Shown here: positions 6,512-8,825 of the stretch, in pieces | How positions within the stretch are numbered: position 1 is the stretch's first letter | How the letters are laid out: every line of letters starts with the position of its first letter | DNA from: Flavobacteriales bacterium | Lineage (GTDB): Bacteria > Bacteroidota > Bacteroidia > Flavobacteriales_D > Sanyastnellaceae | DNA length: 8,825 bases | Assembly (NCBI GenBank): GCA_947457285.1 | Contig: CANGVZ010000062.1 | Location: 1 to 8,825 of the forward strand | Direction of reading: 5' to 3' | Program-made: the position numbers and the translations under genes | The notes under the pieces: model-generated | The model's database searches: none | Seen by the model: the letters and a program-made list of their open reading frames with translations, nothing else | What the model was told of the DNA's origin: nothing

Positions 6512-6544
6512 ACATACGACACTGCATATGGTTTTTAGTTATTG

Positions 6545-8065
6545 CTAATTCAAGGAGACTTCTCGGATCATTTTCATTGCATCCTCACCACTTTCCAGGG
6601 CTTGGAGTACTTCAAAAATGCGTTCCGACCAGCCGGCAATCAAATTCACATCCCCACCGAGACGCTGGAATGGCACTTGGCCATATCCTGCGAGGTCGAA
6701 TATGTATAGCTTTGCCTGTGGTGCTATTTTTTTGTAGGCCGTCCACATGCCTGCGATCGTTTTACCGTCGCTGTTGTTATTCCACATTTGACAATCGGTA
6801 AACATCATCACTTTATCCATCACGATGTTTTGGGATATCAGGTATTCAATCACCTTAAAACCATTGGTTGCATAGCCAACTTCACCTTCTCTTTTGTAGT
6901 ATTCATCAACATTCGCAAGAATGTTGTTGTTTGGCATGTTTACAACCTTCCACGAGTCACCAAACATTCCTGAGATCACGCTCTTGCAGCGTGTCTGTAG
7001 ACTCATTCCGAGTACGAGGCCGATATCGTAAAGGAGTATTTTACTCTTCTCAGATATGGGCTTTTGCATCGAACCGGATACGTCGCACGCGATAAGCACA
7101 TTCGTGTTTTGATCAAAACCGATCATATTGTTTACACTTTGAAGTATTGCTACTTCAAGGGCGGACAATACACTTGACACATGCACCGAATGAAGTTTCT
7201 TGATTGCGCGATATGCTGCGAGAAATCGAAACGGCAGTTGCTTAGAGTTTAGCACATGGTTGGGCTCTGACAAGAATGCGCATATTTTTTGGATATGATC
7301 CGCAGATACACGTGCCTCCACAATGTTGCGAAGATTTCGCAGCATGGCCATATAGCCGAGTTGATTGCTATCAATCAGTTCTTCCCATTTTGCACGGAAC
7401 GCTGCACTACGTGCTTCGGTGTTCTCATATACTTGTTGTCCAAGTGCTGACAATTCCGTTTCCCAAGTGTAAGGTGTGGCAAGATTATTTAGCGCTATTT
7501 TATTAAATATCTCTTGTTGCTCCTCACTTTTGGGTTGGGGGTGAACGAGGAAGAGTGCATCGCGCAGTGTTATTTCTCCATTGCGATTGTATTTAGCGAA
7601 TTGATATTCATTGAACTCATTGAAAGCTTCTGCAAGTCCTTTTTGCACTTGCTTAGACATTCGGTTGAGTTTTTTGTATCCACTTCTTTCATTGGCTTTT
7701 TGATAGTAGGCAAGGAGCTCGGTGATTTCGTCGGCTCGACGCACCACGCCCTTTACTGTTTTGCGCACAACGTCAGTACCTCCATTGGTCTTTGCTAGTT
7801 CTACCGCAAGCACCATCGGAATGCTGCGCATATTCATTTTTTGGCGTGCATATACGGCAAGCTTACCCACAAACTCAGCGTCATTCTGCGCGATCAGTGC
7901 TTGGATGCGAGCAAGACGATTATGTGCTTTTTCATAAAAGGCATCGCTCAATCCAGATGTAACCACTGCTGTATAAAGTTCCATTTCAGGAGACAGTGTA
8001 TATGCGCGGGCACCTTCTTTGTTTTGAGTTACCTTTGCATTTCTTTTGATGAGATTGAATTTCAT
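6545..8065 (-). CDS. rsr: Ro60/Rsr ortholog: TROVE-vWA RNA-binding protein
   Basis: A 506-aa Ro60-family protein, a ring-shaped RNA chaperone that binds Y RNAs and misfolded or damaged RNAs. The TROVE HEAT-repeat ring covers ~20-315, with YTLSPEMELYTAVVTSGLSD (22-41), a KLAVYARQKMNMRSIP stretch (68-83) and MLRNLRNI (241-248). The vWA domain follows, with a full MIDAS: D328-x-S330-x-S332 (ACDVSGSM), T400 (GYATNG) and T423-D424 (MFTDCQMW). I chose ATG 8065 because MKFNLIKRNAK is the usual N-terminus and the preceding ~60 nt is an A-rich Bacteroidota-type leader; the frame stays open up to an ATG at 8125, which would add 20 lysine/asparagine-rich residues. The gene is upstream of rtcB on the same strand, and an operator lies 81 nt before its start. 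It resembles the enterobacterial rsr-Y RNA-rtcBA arrangement, but there the regulator is RtcR. Confidence 0.93.
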   Translation of the reverse strand: MKFNLIKRNAKVTQNKEGARAYTLSPEMELYTAVVTSGLSDAFYEKAHNRLARIQALIAQNDAEFVGKLAVYARQKMNMRSIPMVLAVELAKTNGGTDVVRKTVKGVVRRADEITELLAYYQKANERSGYKKLNRMSKQVQKGLAEAFNEFNEYQFAKYNRNGEITLRDALFLVHPQPKSEEQQEIFNKIALNNLATPYTWETELSALGQQVYENTEARSAAFRAKWEELIDSNQLGYMAMLRNLRNIVEARVSADHIQKICAFLSEPNHVLNSKQLPFRFLAAYRAIKKLHSVHVSSVLSALEVAILQSVNNMIGFDQNTNVLIACDVSGSMQKPISEKSKILLYDIGLVLGMSLQTRCKSVISGMFGDSWKVVNMPNNNILANVDEYYKREGEVGYATNGFKVIEYLISQNIVMDKVMMFTDCQMWNNNSDGKTIAGMWTAYKKIAPQAKLYIFDLAGYGQVPFQRLGGDVNLIAGWSERIFEVLQALESGEDAMKMIREVSLN

Positions 8066-8129
8066 AATCGTTTTGTTTATTGATTCTTTCTTTTTGTTTC
8101 TATGAATGTTGTTTGTCTCATCCACATCG

Positions 8130-8137
8130 CAAAGATT
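8130..8137 (-). promoter_or_regulatory. Possible -7 element of rsr (AATCTTTG)
   Basis: Minus-strand AATCTTTG (8137-8130) matches TAnnTTTG with one mismatch. It lies 8 nt downstream of operator 1 and 64 nt upstream of the rsr ATG. The spacing from the operator to the TTTG core (12 nt) is nearly the same as at rtcB (11 nt), which supports a real promoter with the -33 region inside the palindrome. Confidence 0.4.
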
Positions 8138-8145
8138 TTAGTCTA

Positions 8146-8168
8146 ACTACGCAATGCATTTGCGTAGT
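8146..8168 (-). promoter_or_regulatory. Operator 1: perfect 9-5-9 palindrome upstream of rsr
   Basis: The arms ACTACGCAA (8146-8154) and TTGCGTAGT (8160-8168) form a perfect inverted repeat around the spacer TGCAT. Read toward rsr the spacer is ATGCA, starting with AT as in the other two operators. It lies 81 nt from the rsr start and just upstream of the -7-like element. It is most likely the binding site of a dimeric regulator, probably the adjacent WYL protein. Confidence 0.82.
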
Positions 8169-8257
8169 AAAAAATATTTTTAAAAATAATTTTCTTTTCA
8201 TTTCTTTCCTTGGTTTTCAAATACTTGAGTTTGGAGGTTTGTATTGTTGGAGTATAA

Positions 8258-8280
8258 ACTACGCAAATAGGTTGCGTAGT
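8258..8280 (+). promoter_or_regulatory. Operator 2: perfect 9-5-9 palindrome upstream of the WYL regulator
   Basis: The arms ACTACGCAA (8258-8266) and TTGCGTAGT (8272-8280) are identical to operator 1, with spacer ATAGG. It lies 46 nt before the regulator's ATG. TTG at 8272-8274 is 20 nt upstream of TAGTTTTA (8295-8302), an acceptable -33/-7 pair, so a bound regulator would cover the -33 of its own promoter. This suggests autoregulation. Confidence 0.82.
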
Positions 8281-8326
8281 AGGTTTGATTTTGCTAGTTT
8301 TAGACACTGGAAATAATACATTTTTT

Positions 8327-8825
8327 ATGTCAATCAACAAATTTGCGCTCATCCGATACAAGACAATTGACAACTGTTTGCAGAATAGATTTCGCAAATG
8401 GACATTGGAAGACCTTGTGGAAGCGTGTTCTGAAGCCGTTTACGAGTACGAAGGAATCACGAAGGGAGTTAGCAAACGTACGGTGCAATTGGATATTCAG
8501 AATATGCGTAGTGACAAATTGGGTTACAACGCACCTATTGTAGTAACAGACAAGAAGTATTACAGCTACGAAGAAAAGGATTTTAGTATTACCAATACTC
8601 CCATCACCACGCAAGACTTATCCACGCTAAATGAAGTCTTGCATATTCTCAAGCAGTTCAATGGATTCGGTTATTTCGATGAGTTGAATGGAATGGTGAC
8701 GCGACTGGAGGACAAGCTCTATAAGCATCAACACAAGGGAAAATCCTATATTGATTTTGAAAAAAATGAGCTGCTCAAAGGCTTGGAGTTTATTGATCCG
8801 CTGCATAAGTCTATCATAAATCAGA
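8327..8825 (+). CDS. WYL-domain transcriptional regulator, N-terminal part, cut by the right edge
   Basis: 166 codons from ATG 8327 remain open to the window end. The N-terminal region (~5-65) is a helix-turn-helix of the YafY/WYL type common in Bacteroidota. It shows ALIRYKTID (7-15), RKWTLEDLVEACSEA (23-37), then GVSKRTVQLDIQNMR (47-61), where the recognition helix is expected. The linker helices contain TTQDLSTLNEVLHILKQF. The WYL ligand-binding domain should begin around the last visible residues (FIDPLHKSIINQ) and lies mostly beyond the edge. WYL domains sense nucleic-acid or nucleotide ligands in several defence and repair regulators; that it senses broken RNA here is inference. It is divergent from rsr, with operators 1 and 2 in the shared 261-nt region, so it is the obvious candidate regulator of rsr, rtcB and itself. 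Confidence 0.88.
   Translation, partial: MSINKFALIRYKTIDNCLQNRFRKWTLEDLVEACSEAVYEYEGITKGVSKRTVQLDIQNMRSDKLGYNAPIVVTDKKYYSYEEKDFSITNTPITTQDLSTLNEVLHILKQFNGFGYFDELNGMVTRLEDKLYKHQHKGKSYIDFEKNELLKGLEFIDPLHKSIINQ

Larger units (their letters stand above)
6412..6530 (-). ncRNA. Candidate structured ncRNA or leader between rsr and rtcB
   Basis: The 210-nt rsr-rtcB gap on the minus strand shows pairing beyond the promoter. Hairpin A (6511-6485) and hairpin B (6443-6412) share a ~20-nt core but have different stems. Hairpin A may be closed by a further helix GTC(GT)ATGTG / CACATGAC (6520-6511 with 6469-6462), which competes with A for one G. In enterobacteria the Rsr partner Y RNAs (YrlA/YrlB) are encoded between rsr and rtcBA, so position suggests a Ro-bound RNA. 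However, I find no T-loop (GTTCRA) or tRNA-like domain as in YrlA. It could equally be a 5'-leader element of rtcB or a DNA-level site. Ends are approximate; no clear terminator was found. Confidence 0.33.

Noticed and set aside
6412..6530. preQ1-type riboswitch suggested by the hairpin plus A-rich segment
   Set aside because: The A-run lies inside the enclosing stem, not in a 3' tail, and the loop lacks the required C-rich residues.
6335..6544. YrlA-type Y RNA with a tRNA-like domain
   Set aside because: The only T-loop-like string (TTCAAAT near 6411-6405) is flanked by bases that do not pair, and no D-loop or acceptor-like stem is present.
8066..8125. 20-residue N-terminal extension of Rsr to ATG 8125
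   Set aside because: The extra residues come from an A-rich leader typical of Bacteroidota 5' UTRs, and family members normally start at the MKFN segment.
8126..8326. Sigma-54 promoter as used for proteobacterial rtc operons
   Set aside because: No TGGCAC-N5-TTGC element is found; TTTG-type -7 elements next to the operators fit better.

Overview
The window looks like a chromosomal segment of an uncultured or lesser-known Bacteroidota, possibly of the Chitinophagales/Saprospirales kind. The signs are a SusC-like TonB receptor with an N-terminal carboxypeptidase-regulatory-like domain, a lipoprotein with CKKDEE after the lipobox, TAnnTTTG-type -7 promoter elements, A-rich leaders and almost no Shine-Dalgarno sequences. 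Genus-level placement cannot be made from sequence reading alone.

Region 1 (1-518, minus) is the 5' part of a secreted S9B (dipeptidyl-peptidase IV-like) serine peptidase that runs off the left edge. Divergent from it, region 2 (about 580-4331, plus) is a three-gene envelope operon. It encodes a small His/Cys-rich membrane or periplasmic protein, a ZnuD-like TonB-dependent receptor and a His-rich surface lipoprotein with two DUF4625-like domains. It ends in a strong intrinsic terminator, and together the genes suggest transition-metal (zinc or copper) capture and uptake. Region 3 (4348-4977, plus) is a solitary YedJ/YpgQ-like HD phosphohydrolase.

Region 4 (5117-8825) is the most interesting part. 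It is an RNA-repair/RNA-quality-control locus: an RtcB RNA ligase (minus), upstream of it a Ro60/Rsr TROVE-vWA protein (minus), and a divergently transcribed WYL-family regulator (plus, cut by the right edge). Three copies of a 23-bp palindrome (9-5-9, ACTACGCAA-N5-TTGCGTAGT) lie in front of rsr, in front of the regulator and, with one degenerate arm, in front of rtcB. They define a small local regulon. The 210-nt gap between rsr and rtcB carries two copies of a conserved ~20-nt sequence, each enclosed by a different self-complementary stem. This is a candidate structured ncRNA in the position where enterobacteria encode Y RNAs.

Two intergenic spacers hold unusual phased microsatellite-like arrays. 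One (4184-4261) has six hexamers followed by six heptamers. The other (4977-5116) is exactly twenty consecutive heptamers whose sequence drifts from GACTAGC-like through TGAATTC-like to CTACTTC/CTATCCC-like while the 7-nt phase is never lost; it fills the whole space between two convergent stop codons. No tRNA, rRNA, CRISPR array or insertion sequence is visible, and no stretch over 300 nt lacks a gene.
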